From: Antrihabitans stalactiti
Lineage (GTDB): Bacteria > Actinomycetota > Actinomycetes > Mycobacteriales > Mycobacteriaceae
Length of the DNA: 64,000 bases
NCBI RefSeq assembly: GCF_012932915.1
Contig: NZ_VCQU01000001.1
Span: 434,001-498,000, forward strand
Direction: 5' to 3'
Shown: one piece after another, positions 34,214-42,459 of the stretch
Layout of the letters: each line of letters opens with the position of its first letter
Numbering within the stretch: position 1 is the first letter of the stretch
Made by a program: the position numbers and the translations under genes
Notes under the pieces: generated by a model
What the model was told of the DNA's origin: nothing
The model's database searches: none
Seen by the model: the letters and a program-made list of their open reading frames with translations, nothing else

Positions 34214-34520
34214 TGAGACTTACCTCCGGGAGTGCGGTCGATCTTCGGTCCGTCCCCGACACTTACCTTTGGGTTGGAACTTACTCGCCCAACGAGGTCT
34301 CCCACGTCCTAAATGCGCACAGTGCTGCTGGATGAATACGCCGCTTGACGCATCACTGCTTCGCCGTGCGATAAATAGCGTTGTGCCAGTTGATAATTCG
34401 CGAACGATACGTACCGATAATTCCTCCGATAGATCGGTTGGACGATTGCCACGCGCCGCAATGTCGACGATGATCGCGTGGACCGGACAGACCTTCTTGC
34501 CCGACGGGAGATCGCGATCC
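34214..34520. other. Intergenic region
   Basis: The 307 bases between the secreted-protein gene and the hydrolase pseudogene. They include the ribosome site of the former and AT-richer patches near 34390-34430. No convincing gene or repeat is seen. Confidence 0.5.
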
Positions 34521-35287
34521 ATGGCTAGTGCCACTCAAACAGTGACGTCCGCCGATGGAACACCGATCGCGTATCAGCGCGAAGGGTCCGTGCCTGCGGT
34601 GGTACCTGCGTTGGCGAGCAAGTTCACTGTGTACAACTATGCGCGTCGGGGACGGGCCGCCAGCGGGGACACGCAACCGTACGCGGTGCAGCGGGAACTC
34701 GAGGATCTGGCGGCGCTGCTTGACGTCGCCGGCGGTTCGGCTCACGTGTTCGGCGCCTCGACCGGTGCTGCGCTCGCCCTCGAAGCTGCCGCGGCGGAAC
34801 TACCAGTGGATCGCCTCGTGGTGTACGACGTGCCGTACAGCGTCGGGGCGGAGGCAGTGGCGCGCTGGCGCGAATACCGCGCAAGTCTGGCAAAGTCGCT
34901 GACGCAAGGGCAGACCGACGAGGCGCTGGCGGCGTTCATGCGGCTAGGGGGCGCCAGCGACGACGACCTCGCCGGCGCACGAACCGCGCCGTTCTGGGAC
35001 GGGTTGCTCACGCTGGCACCGACACTCGCCTATGACGCGGCTGTCCTCGGCGACGACGGGTCTCCTCCCGTAGACCGCCTTGCCGCATCCGGCAAGAGAC
35101 GCTGATTCTCACGCGATCCACCTCCGACCCGTACATGCCTGCCCTCCCTGTCGAATTCTTCGAGGCGGCAGCCGATTCGGTGGCGACAGCGCTCCCGCAC
35201 GCAATCAGACGCACGATCGACTCCCCTGGTCACGCGGTGGACGCAGCTTCCGTCGCCCCACCAGTTTTGACCTTTCTTGCTGGATGA
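34521..35287 (+). pseudogene. Alpha/beta hydrolase, frameshifted and internally deleted
   Basis: The frame from ATG 34521 reads as an alpha/beta hydrolase (FTVYNYARRGRAASGDTQPY; nucleophile elbow GASTGAA) but stops at 35105. From about 35091 the +1-shifted frame continues the fold as ETLILTRSTSDPYMP and later SPGHAVDAASVAP, which supplies the missing acid and histidine strands, and ends at 35287. A single lost base near 35089-35092 (GCCGC-ATCCGG) explains the shift. The segment between REGS and FTVYNY is also about 15-20 residues too short, removing the oxyanion-hole strand. The two defects together indicate a decaying gene rather than a sequencing error alone. Confidence 0.72.
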
Positions 35288-35642
35288 GCACGTCGCGGCT
35301 TGATTTGCAGCCATGTGCCCATAGGCAACCGATCGCGTGGACGAACGACCCGAAAATATCGCCTTGAACAGCGGAAATACCTGGTGGTCCCGGCTGGGTT
35401 CGAACCAGCGACCTTCCGCGTGTGAAATGGACGTGTAACCACCGAACGCCTGTTTACGCTGGTCACATCGCACCAACTAGCGCTATCGGACTTGCTGGAC
35501 TGGGTGTTCCGAGATTTTGGCCGGATATCGGCCGGATGAATTCGGCCATCTCGCTTCGTACCGCCGACCGCGGGGCGTTGCCGCCACGGCCCGCAAGGCT
35601 CGCGTGCTTTCTCGTGCGGGCGGGAGCCGCGCGCAAAGTGCG
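35288..35642. other. Intergenic region with tRNA remnant
   Basis: The 355 bases between the hydrolase pseudogene and the LysR gene. They hold the tRNA 3' fragment listed separately and no protein gene; the open frames there, including the minus-strand one containing KVAGSNPAG, are the translation typical of tRNA sequence. Confidence 0.55.
35382..35431 (-). other. tRNA 3'-half fragment
   Basis: Read on the minus strand this is the second half of a tRNA: a weak anticodon stem with loop TTCACAC, variable loop AGGTC, a perfect T-arm GCTGG-TTCGAAC-CCAGC, acceptor strand CGGGACC, discriminator A and an encoded CCA. The matching 5' acceptor strand GGTCCCG and a D-arm are absent upstream, so the gene is not functional. 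Such 3' pieces are typical scars of integrases that use tRNA genes as attachment sites. The anticodon could be CAC (Val), but the stem is degenerate. Confidence 0.65.
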
Positions 35643-36587
35643 CTATGACACTGGGGATGTCTCGAAGAGCCTGGCCGACGGCCACTTTCCATCCGCGACG
35701 AGGGAGCCGACTATGCGAACCAATTCGCGAGCAACAACATCGACCGCCGGTGCCGGACGTCCAGTTCGTGGCGTGCCGAGAACGAGGTCTCGGGTTGCTT
35801 CGGGATCGGCGAGCGGCGCGGCGCTGAACTGACCCGCCGCAACATCTGCGGATACGCCCGATGCGGGCAGGATCGTCCAGCCGTGGCCGGCGAGGACGAG
35901 CTTCTTCTGCAGGCGCATCGAGTTCGTTTCGATCGAAATGTGCGGGCTCGCTTTCGCGCGGGCGCACGCCTGGTCGACGAGAACCCGCAAACCGTGCCCG
36001 GGTCCGGGCATGACCAGCGGTCGGGCGACCAAGTCTTTCAGCGGTACCGGTCGTTCGACACACAGCCCAGCACTCGGCGGCGCGACGACCCACAGCTGTT
36101 CGCGCAGCAACGGCTGCACATGTAGGGACGGCGTGCTGCGCAAGTTGTACAGCAGCGACAGATCCACGTCGCCATCGTCCAGCCATTGCTGCAAGTGCCC
36201 GGAATATGCCGTCAGTAAGCGCAATTGGATACCTGGGTGATGTTTCGCGACCTGCTCGACGAGCGGCTCGACAAGCACGTCGAGTGTGCTCTCGAGCAAC
36301 CCCACGGTTGCGATACCGGTAACTGGACCCGGGTCGCGCCGAATCTCCGCACGTGCTCGATCCAGTTCGTTGAGCGCCCGGCGCGCTCGCTCAACCAACG
36401 CTGCACCCGCGACGGTGGGACGCATCCCCTCTCGGGTGCGTTCGAACAGAGGCACTCCCAGCTCCTGCTCGAGAGTTTTGATCTGCCGCGTCACCGCCGG
36501 TTGCACCAGATGTAACAGCTGGGACGCCTTGGTCACACTTCCCGCCTCTGCGACCGTGACGAGCGCTTTGAGCTGTTTCAGATCCAT
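35643..36587 (-). CDS. LysR-family transcriptional regulator
   Basis: Regulator of 314 residues: N-terminal winged helix (LKALVTVAEAGSVTKASQLL, VQPAVTRQIKTLEQELG) and a periplasmic-binding-protein-like effector domain. ATG 36587 is preferred over TTG 36599. It is divergent from the acyl-CoA dehydrogenase operon beginning at 36766, with a T-N11-A dyad between them, so it most likely activates that operon in response to its substrate, as RipR/LysR proteins do in itaconate clusters (inference). Confidence 0.9.
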   Translation of the reverse strand: MDLKQLKALVTVAEAGSVTKASQLLHLVQPAVTRQIKTLEQELGVPLFERTREGMRPTVAGAALVERARRALNELDRARAEIRRDPGPVTGIATVGLLESTLDVLVEPLVEQVAKHHPGIQLRLLTAYSGHLQQWLDDGDVDLSLLYNLRSTPSLHVQPLLREQLWVVAPPSAGLCVERPVPLKDLVARPLVMPGPGHGLRVLVDQACARAKASPHISIETNSMRLQKKLVLAGHGWTILPASGVSADVAAGQFSAAPLADPEATRDLVLGTPRTGRPAPAVDVVARELVRIVGSLVADGKWPSARLFETSPVS

Positions 36588-36639
36588 CGTTCCCACCAAC
36601 TGCGGCTATGCGCTGAGGACATGCGTCCATCACCAATTG

Positions 36640-36658
36640 CTATTTCACATGAGCATAG
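36640..36658. promoter_or_regulatory. Candidate LysR box, CTAT-N11-ATAG
   Basis: The sequence CTAT, eleven bases, then ATAG fits the T-N11-A dyad bound by LysR proteins. It lies 53 bases upstream of the LysR start and 108 bases upstream of the divergent acyl-CoA dehydrogenase start. Confidence 0.5.
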
Positions 36659-36765
36659 ATCAGCAGTGATGATGGAGCTACGGGCGACATCGCGCCGTTT
36701 CAAAGGCGCGTTCGAGTGGCCGGATGCTTCGCGACACCCGACCGAGCCCCGAAAGGACAACCACC

Positions 36766-37923
36766 ATGTACGAGCTGAACGACGACGAGACCGAGATCGT
36801 TGCCTTGGTCGAACAGTTTGTCGATCGCGAGGTCAAACCTGTTGTCCAAGAGCTCGAACACGCCAACACTTACCCTGAAAAGCTGATCGATCAGATGAAG
36901 CAGATGGGAATCTTTGGACTCGCGATCCCCGAACCGTGGGGAGAAGTCAGCGTGTCGGTCCCCTGCTATGCCGCCGTCACCGAAGAATTGGCCCGCGGCT
37001 GGATGAGCCTGGCCGGCGCGATGGGCGGACACACCGTCGTTGCGAAACTCCTCCTTGCCTACGGCACACAAGAGCAGAAGGACCACTACCTGCCTAAGAT
37101 GGCGACCGGCGAAATCCGAGCCACGATGGCGCTGACCGAACCCGGCGGCGGATCCGATCTGCAGGCCATGCGGACGTGGGCCCGCGCCGACGGCGACGAC
37201 TACGTCATCAACGGATCGAAGACCTGGATCAGCAATGCGCGCCGGTCACAGCTGATCGCGTTGATGTGCAAGACCAACCGCGACGCAACCCCGGCTCATC
37301 GCGGTGTCAGCATCCTCCTCGTCGAGCACGGACCAGGCTTCGAGGTCTCACGCGATCTACCCAAGCTCGGCTACAAGGGAATCGAAAGCTGCGAGCTGAC
37401 CTTCGACAACTTCCGCGTCCCGAAGACCGCGCTGCTCGGCAAAGACGAGGGTCACGGCTTTTCACAAATGATGCGCGGACTCGAAATCGGCCGCATCCAA
37501 GTCGCCTCGCGGGCGCTCGGAGTCGGCCGCGCCGCGCTCGAAGATTCACTGCGTTACGCGCAGGAACGCGAGAGCTTCGGCCAGCCGATCTGGAAACACC
37601 AGTCCATCAGCAACTATCTCGCGGAGATGGCAACAAAGCTCACCGCCGCCCGCCAGCTGGTGATGTACGCGGCACGACGCTACGACTCCGGGCAACGTGC
37701 CGACATGGAAGCAGGCATGGCGAAACTGTTCGCGTCGGAGACCGCCATGCAGATCGCTCTCGACGCCGTCCGCATCTACGGCGGTTACGGGTACTCCACC
37801 GAATTCGACGTGGAGCGTTACTTCCGCGACGCGCCACTCATGATCGTCGGTGAAGGCACCAACGAAATCCAGAAGAACGTCATCACCAAACAACTAGTGG
37901 CGCGCAACAAGGTCCGGTCGTGA
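36766..37923 (+). CDS. Acyl-CoA dehydrogenase (dicarboxylate-operon paralogue)
   Basis: FAD dehydrogenase of 385 residues with ALTEPGGGSDLQ, NGSKTWISNARRSQ and the canonical base in VGEGTNEIQKNV. It is nearly the same as the protein at 14638. GAAAGGA precedes the ATG at 36766. It heads a four-gene operon with CitE-like lyase, CoA-transferase and Meh-like hydratase, so oxidation of a saturated dicarboxylyl-CoA such as methylsuccinyl-CoA to mesaconyl- or itaconyl-CoA is a reasonable guess; true methylsuccinyl-CoA dehydrogenases of the ethylmalonyl pathway are larger. Confidence 0.92.
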   Translation: MYELNDDETEIVALVEQFVDREVKPVVQELEHANTYPEKLIDQMKQMGIFGLAIPEPWGEVSVSVPCYAAVTEELARGWMSLAGAMGGHTVVAKLLLAYGTQEQKDHYLPKMATGEIRATMALTEPGGGSDLQAMRTWARADGDDYVINGSKTWISNARRSQLIALMCKTNRDATPAHRGVSILLVEHGPGFEVSRDLPKLGYKGIESCELTFDNFRVPKTALLGKDEGHGFSQMMRGLEIGRIQVASRALGVGRAALEDSLRYAQERESFGQPIWKHQSISNYLAEMATKLTAARQLVMYAARRYDSGQRADMEAGMAKLFASETAMQIALDAVRIYGGYGYSTEFDVERYFRDAPLMIVGEGTNEIQKNVITKQLVARNKVRS

Positions 37924-38720
37924 ACACCTCCGCCACATGGCTGTTCGTCCCCGGCAATCGACCCGAGCGATTCGCCAAAGCCGCCTCGAGCGGCGCAGAC
38001 GAAGTCGTGATCGATCTCGAGGACGCTGTTGGACCCGATCACAAACCGGCTGCCCGACGCGCGGTCGCTGACTGGCTCGACGAGAGCGGACAGGCGTGGG
38101 TCCGGATCAACGCGCACAGCACCACTTGGTACGCCGACGACATTGCCGCGATCGTCAAATCACCCGGCCTACGAGGGATCATCGTTCCGAAGGCCGAGAA
38201 CCCCACCCGCCTCGCAAACCTCGCACAGCGTCTCAGGACCGGGCGCGGCCTCGTAGCCCTCGTCGAGTCTGCGCTCGGAATCCACAACGCCCACCAGCTT
38301 GCAGCGGTCGCGGGCGTCGAGGAACTCGCGTTCGGTTCGATCGATTTTGCAGTCGACATCGATGCGACCGAAGGCGACGACAGCATGTTGCTCGCACGCA
38401 GCACACTCGTCCTCGCGTCGAGAGTCGCCGGCCTACCCGCACCGATCGACGGGGTCACCGTCGCGGCCCGCGACACCACTGCGGTGGCAGCTGCTGCTCA
38501 GCACGCCCGGCACCTCGGATTCGGTGGAAAGCTGTGCATCCACCCCGCCCAGCTCGCCCCCGCGGCCGCCGCCTTCCTGCCCACCGACAGCGACATCGCT
38601 TGGGCGCGCGAGGTCGTCGCTACCACCGCCGACGATTCCGGCGCGGTCCGTTTGGGAAACAACATGATCGATGCACCGGTCATCGCGCGTGCTCGGCGAA
38701 TCCTCACGCGCGCAACATGA
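37920..38720 (+). CDS. HpcH/HpaI-family CoA lyase, citramalyl-CoA-lyase-like (CitE)
   Basis: C-C lyase of 266 residues: WLFVPGNRPER, VIDLEDAVGPDHK, acidic metal ligands in LVALVESALG and FGSIDFAVDI, and LCIHPAQL. The GTG start overlaps the dehydrogenase stop (GTGA) and the stop overlaps the next gene. In an operon with a Meh-like hydratase and a CoA-transferase it probably cleaves (S)-citramalyl-CoA to acetyl-CoA and pyruvate (inference from known itaconate and mesaconate pathways). Confidence 0.9.
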   Translation: MNTSATWLFVPGNRPERFAKAASSGADEVVIDLEDAVGPDHKPAARRAVADWLDESGQAWVRINAHSTTWYADDIAAIVKSPGLRGIIVPKAENPTRLANLAQRLRTGRGLVALVESALGIHNAHQLAAVAGVEELAFGSIDFAVDIDATEGDDSMLLARSTLVLASRVAGLPAPIDGVTVAARDTTAVAAAAQHARHLGFGGKLCIHPAQLAPAAAAFLPTDSDIAWAREVVATTADDSGAVRLGNNMIDAPVIARARRILTRAT

Positions 38721-38764
38721 TCGACACCCGACCAGAGCCCGGCGCGACCGTCAGAGGAACCTCG

Positions 38765-39922
38765 ATGCAACCACTCGACGGCATCACCGTCGTCTCCCTC
38801 GAACAAGCCGTCGCGGCTCCGTTCGCGACGCGGCAACTCGCCGACCTCGGCGCGCGGGTGATCAAGATCGAGCGACCCGACGCCGGCGATTTCGCGCGTG
38901 ACTACGACCACATGGTCCACGGCGAGGCCAGCTACTTCGTGTGGCTCAATCGCGGCAAAGAGAGCATCGAACTCGACATCAAAGACGCCGATGACCGCGT
39001 ACTGCTCGACACGATGATCGACAGCGCAGACGTCGTGATGCAGAACCTCGCTCCCGGCGCGGTCGAACGCCTCGGGCTCGACGCCGCCACCCTCCGCGCA
39101 CGCAAACCAAGCTTGATCCACTGCTCGATCTCGGGCTACGGATCCGACGGCCCGTACCGATCAAAGAAGGCCTACGACCTGCTCGTCCAATGTGAGACGG
39201 GCCTGCTCGCAACGACGGGGACCGACAACGAGCCCGCCAAAGTCGGAATCTCAGTGGCAGACATAGCAACCGGCATGTATGCCTACACGGGCATCCTCAC
39301 CGCTCTCTACGAACGCGAACGCTCCGGCAACGGATCTACATTCGAGGTCGCGATGATCGATGCGCTCGGCGAATGGATGATGCAGCCCACCTATTTCTCC
39401 GTCTATGGCGAGCAGCCACCTCGCCGTACAGGAGCTCGACATCCCTCCATCGCACCGTACGGACCGTTCAAGGCCGGTGACGGCGCGTCGGTTTTCCTCA
39501 GCGTCCAGAACAATCGGGAATGGGCCAAATTGTGCGCGATCGTGCTCGGACGCCCGGAACTCACCGACGATCCGCGCTTCGCTCGCAACGCCGAACGGGT
39601 CGCACACACCAGCGAGATCACAACGATCATCGAGGCTGCGCTGCGTCCGTTCTTAGCCGACGCCGCCGTAGACGTGCTCGACAAAGCCGGGATCGCATGC
39701 GCCCGACTTCGCACTCCCGCAGAATTCGCCGAACACCCCCAATTGCAGGCCCGCAACCGCTGGCGCGAGGTCGCCTCCCCAGGCGGCGCGATCCGAGCCC
39801 TCCTTCCACCGGTCACCGTGGCAGGCCGCGAACCCCGAATGGGCGCCGTTCCCCGCCTTGGCGAGCACAACACCACCCTCCGCGCAGAGTTCGCACCCAA
39901 GAGACAGGAGCAGAGCAGATGA
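38765..39922 (+). CDS. Class III (CaiB/BaiF) CoA-transferase
   Basis: CoA-transferase of 385 residues. The fold signature LDGITVVSLEQAVAAPFATRQ opens the protein and the nucleophilic Asp is in VGISVADIATGMYAYTG. ATG 38765 has AGAGGA seven bases upstream and matches the family start; ATG 38717, which overlaps the previous stop, would add 16 residues. Likely substrates, by context, are itaconate or mesaconate with succinyl-CoA as donor. Confidence 0.9.
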   Translation: MQPLDGITVVSLEQAVAAPFATRQLADLGARVIKIERPDAGDFARDYDHMVHGEASYFVWLNRGKESIELDIKDADDRVLLDTMIDSADVVMQNLAPGAVERLGLDAATLRARKPSLIHCSISGYGSDGPYRSKKAYDLLVQCETGLLATTGTDNEPAKVGISVADIATGMYAYTGILTALYERERSGNGSTFEVAMIDALGEWMMQPTYFSVYGEQPPRRTGARHPSIAPYGPFKAGDGASVFLSVQNNREWAKLCAIVLGRPELTDDPRFARNAERVAHTSEITTIIEAALRPFLADAAVDVLDKAGIACARLRTPAEFAEHPQLQARNRWREVASPGGAIRALLPPVTVAGREPRMGAVPRLGEHNTTLRAEFAPKRQEQSR

Positions 39923-40746
39923 CACCCCCGATCGAAAGAACCGAGGTACTCGTACCCGGCCCCGCCGAGGCCCTGGCGGCACTACTCGACGTTCCGCTAC
40001 CCGATATCGTCGAGGGCCTGCCGCTGCTGTGGCATTGGATCTACTTACTCGACCGACCGGCACAGCGCGACCTCGGCGCCGACGGCCATCCCACACACGG
40101 AGGCATCCCCGAACCACCCGAACCCGGCCGCCGTCGCATGTTCGCGGGCGGACAGGTTCGCACACTGGCTCCACTGCGGGTCGGCGAGCCCGCCACTCGC
40201 CGCACCGAAGTCGTTGACCAACAGGAAAAGACAGGCCGCACTGGCAGGCTGACCTTCGTGACCGTGAACCACCGCATCACACAGCGCGGAATCCTCGTCA
40301 TCGATGAACGCCAAGACCTTGTCTACCGCGATGCGGTCGCGACCGCAGCGCCTGCCCAGTCCGCTGAACTGACCGAAGTCCCTGCCGCACAAGATGAATG
40401 GTCGGTTCCGATCACTCCGACGCTGCTGTTTCGATACTCGGCCCTGACCTACAACGGGCACCGCATCCACTACGACCGCGACTACGCCCGCGATATCGAA
40501 GGCTATCCCGGTCTGGTCACCCATGGCCCGCTACAAGCCACCGTGATGGCTGAAGCTGCTCGCGCCCGAGGACACCAGGCCATCTCTGGTCTGGTTTTCG
40601 ATCACCGATCCGTCGCACCGCTGTTCGATAACCAGGGTCTGGTGGTCCGGGCCAACAGCAACGCCGACGACAGCACCACGACGACATCAGTTCGCGACAA
40701 GTACGGCCGCATCACTGCCAAAGGCGCACTGTCTCTCGCACATTGA
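39919..40746 (+). CDS. Meh-like (mesaconyl-C4-CoA / itaconyl-CoA) hydratase
   Basis: Two-hotdog dehydratase of 275 residues, FAS1-dehydratase/HTD2 type. The second hotdog carries the typical FRYSALTYNGHRIHYDRDYA and YPGLVTHGPLQATVMAE. The family includes mesaconyl-C4-CoA hydratase (Meh) and itaconyl-CoA hydratase (Ich). The ATG overlaps the CoA-transferase stop. Last gene of the operon; a strong hairpin follows. Confidence 0.88.
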   Translation: MTPPIERTEVLVPGPAEALAALLDVPLPDIVEGLPLLWHWIYLLDRPAQRDLGADGHPTHGGIPEPPEPGRRRMFAGGQVRTLAPLRVGEPATRRTEVVDQQEKTGRTGRLTFVTVNHRITQRGILVIDERQDLVYRDAVATAAPAQSAELTEVPAAQDEWSVPITPTLLFRYSALTYNGHRIHYDRDYARDIEGYPGLVTHGPLQATVMAEAARARGHQAISGLVFDHRSVAPLFDNQGLVVRANSNADDSTTTTSVRDKYGRITAKGALSLAH

Positions 40747-40793
40747 CAGACGGTGACCCACGCAATCCGATTGCTTACGTTGCACATGGAAAC

Positions 40794-40831
40794 ATTGCGC
40801 CGGCCGGTCGTTCGACGGCAGCCGGCGCAAT
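40794..40831. terminator. Strong bidirectional hairpin between convergent genes
   Basis: The perfect 11-base arms ATTGCGCCGGC (40794-40804) and GCCGGCGCAAT (40821-40831) enclose a second stem GTCG-TT-CGAC. It is placed between the plus-strand operon ending at 40746 and the minus-strand membrane protein ending at 40858, so it can serve both. There is no long T-run, as is common in actinobacteria. Confidence 0.72.
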
Positions 40832-40857
40832 GCGCATGTGGGCGGCGACAAACCGAT

Positions 40858-41364
40858 TCAGGTGGTCACCAATTCGCGCTCAGCCGTGCTGCCCGACGCC
40901 ACCACGATCGCAACACCGACCGCGAGTAGAACCAACCAGGACCCGATCGCAAAGTACGCACCGGCACGAAACTGGTCGAACGTATCGAAGAACGCTGACC
41001 ACGTCATCGGGCCCTTGGCCGCCAGCACCTGAAGAATGAGTGCCACAAAAGCGGCCGCCGTCGCCGCGACGCCGGCGAACCGTGTCCGAAGCAGCACCGC
41101 CGCTGCAGTGATCGAAACCACTACCACCAGCAGGGTCCATGCCAACCAGGCGAAGTACGCGTGCTGGATCGAGGTGGTTGGCACGTTCGGAGTTTCAGTC
41201 ATTTGCTTGAGGTCGGTGAAGCCAAATGCGGCTCCGACCGGAGCCGGCACCTGAAGCCACGTCAGAACCGTGAAAGCCAGGATCAGGGCACACGCCACAA
41301 TGCCTGCAATGGCCAGTAATGCGATAGTACGAGTTGAGCGGATGCCCGTTGAGTGTGTCGCCAT
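40858..41364 (-). CDS. Four-helix membrane protein of unknown function
   Basis: A 168-residue protein with four predicted membrane segments: IALLAIAGIVACALILAFTV, AYFAWLAWTLLVVVVSITAA, FAGVAATAAAFVALILQVLA and YFAIGSWLVLLAVGVAIVVA. An outside loop lies between the first two. AAAGGAAC upstream of ATG 41364 fixes the start. I do not recognise the family; the size and topology resemble small actinobacterial integral membrane proteins annotated as hypothetical. It lies downstream of the IclR gene, with 281 intervening bases that contain an inverted repeat. Confidence 0.75.
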   Translation of the reverse strand: MATHSTGIRSTRTIALLAIAGIVACALILAFTVLTWLQVPAPVGAAFGFTDLKQMTETPNVPTTSIQHAYFAWLAWTLLVVVVSITAAAVLLRTRFAGVAATAAAFVALILQVLAAKGPMTWSAFFDTFDQFRAGAYFAIGSWLVLLAVGVAIVVASGSTAERELVTT

Positions 41365-41533
41365 TGTAATAGTTCCTTTCGATGGATGGAAACCAACCGC
41401 GCTTAAGTTGGCGGTGATCTTGAAAGCGTTGCGTTGCAGCATCTTCTGAATCTCACTACGGTTAGGATCTTGTGCTGCATCACGTTCCGCGTGCGCAAAG
41501 AGTAGGACGGAATGCTGGCCGGCAACTAGCCCG

Positions 41534-41552
41534 AGTCTCGAATTCCGAGACT
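41534..41552. promoter_or_regulatory. Inverted repeat AGTCTCG-N5-CGAGACT
   Basis: Perfect 7-base dyad between the IclR gene and the membrane-protein gene, about 170 bases upstream of the latter. It could be an operator or a weak terminator after the IclR gene; no T-run follows on the minus strand. Confidence 0.35.
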
Positions 41553-41645
41553 GTTTGTGGTCACCTTTCTCGGCAGGAGAATTGATGCAATTACGTTGCG
41601 ATGCAATGGATGTGTGGGTCGAAGGCTAGCTGACGTTTTACCGAC

Positions 41646-42413
41646 TCACAGTCCTGCGAGCATGCTTCGAAAGGTCGCCGCCGGCAGACCGGCAAGTTCG
41701 CGCCCTATTGTCCGGGCGGTTTCTCGAAGAGGTCCAACAAGGTACGCGGCGTCCCCTTCCGAGCTCGGGTAGGCAAACGAAATAGCAGCTAGCACAACGC
41801 CGTTCGCCGAGACCGGTGCTGCGACACAACTGAGATCGACTCTCAGATGACCCCGGTCGTAAGCGATCTCGCGGAGATGACCAACTTCGCAACCAGGGCG
41901 CCGATACGGCGCCTGAGATTTCCGGACTGCGCTCGCAGGCGCGCAATCTTGCGCGAGCAGGATTTTGCCCAATGCGGTCGAGGTCGCTGGAAGTCGTCCA
42001 CCGACGATCACTGGTGTGCTTATCGTGTTTGGTGCACATAGCTTTTCGAGGAAGAGCACCATCTGACCGTCCAAGACGGCCATATGCACCGTGCTTTCCC
42101 ATCGTCGGTGCAGTGCGCGCAGATGCGGGAGCGCGACGTCGCGCATCGATCGTTCCGCAGGGGACGCACCGACCGATAGCATCCGTCGCCCGAGTCGATA
42201 ACCCCCGGAGTGTCTTTCGACGGCTCCTATCTCCATCAACGCCCCGATAACACGGTACGTCGTGGATTTCGGCAGCCCGGTGCGTCTCATCACCGAGGAG
42301 ACCGGCAATACGGGGTGTTGGTGATCGAATGCGTCCAGAATTGCGAATGCCTTCTTCAACACCGAGGTAAGTCCATCCGGCTCGGCGGTGACGACGAGAG
42401 GGGGCTCAGGCAT
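41646..42413 (-). CDS. IclR-family transcriptional regulator
   Basis: Regulator of 255 residues: N-terminal winged helix (LKKAFAILDAF, TGLPKSTTYRVIGALMEIGAVER) and an IclR effector domain (HMAVLDGQMVLFLEKL, PATSTALGKILLA). GAGAGG precedes the ATG. It follows the acyl-CoA ligase gene by 46 bases on the same strand, so it probably controls that ligase and the BVMO-esterase fusion upstream; IclR proteins commonly sense small acids. Confidence 0.92.
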   Translation of the reverse strand: MPEPPLVVTAEPDGLTSVLKKAFAILDAFDHQHPVLPVSSVMRRTGLPKSTTYRVIGALMEIGAVERHSGGYRLGRRMLSVGASPAERSMRDVALPHLRALHRRWESTVHMAVLDGQMVLFLEKLCAPNTISTPVIVGGRLPATSTALGKILLAQDCAPASAVRKSQAPYRRPGCEVGHLREIAYDRGHLRVDLSCVAAPVSANGVVLAAISFAYPSSEGDAAYLVGPLRETARTIGRELAGLPAATFRSMLAGL

Positions 42414-42459
42414 GATCGCCTCTCGAAAACGAGAATACTGCCGACAGCACCATGCGGTC

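Noticed and set aside
35230-36186. A 318-codon minus-strand frame that includes KVAGSNPAG
   Set aside because: It mixes the antisense-frame shadow of the LysR gene with translation of a tRNA remnant, a familiar annotation artefact.
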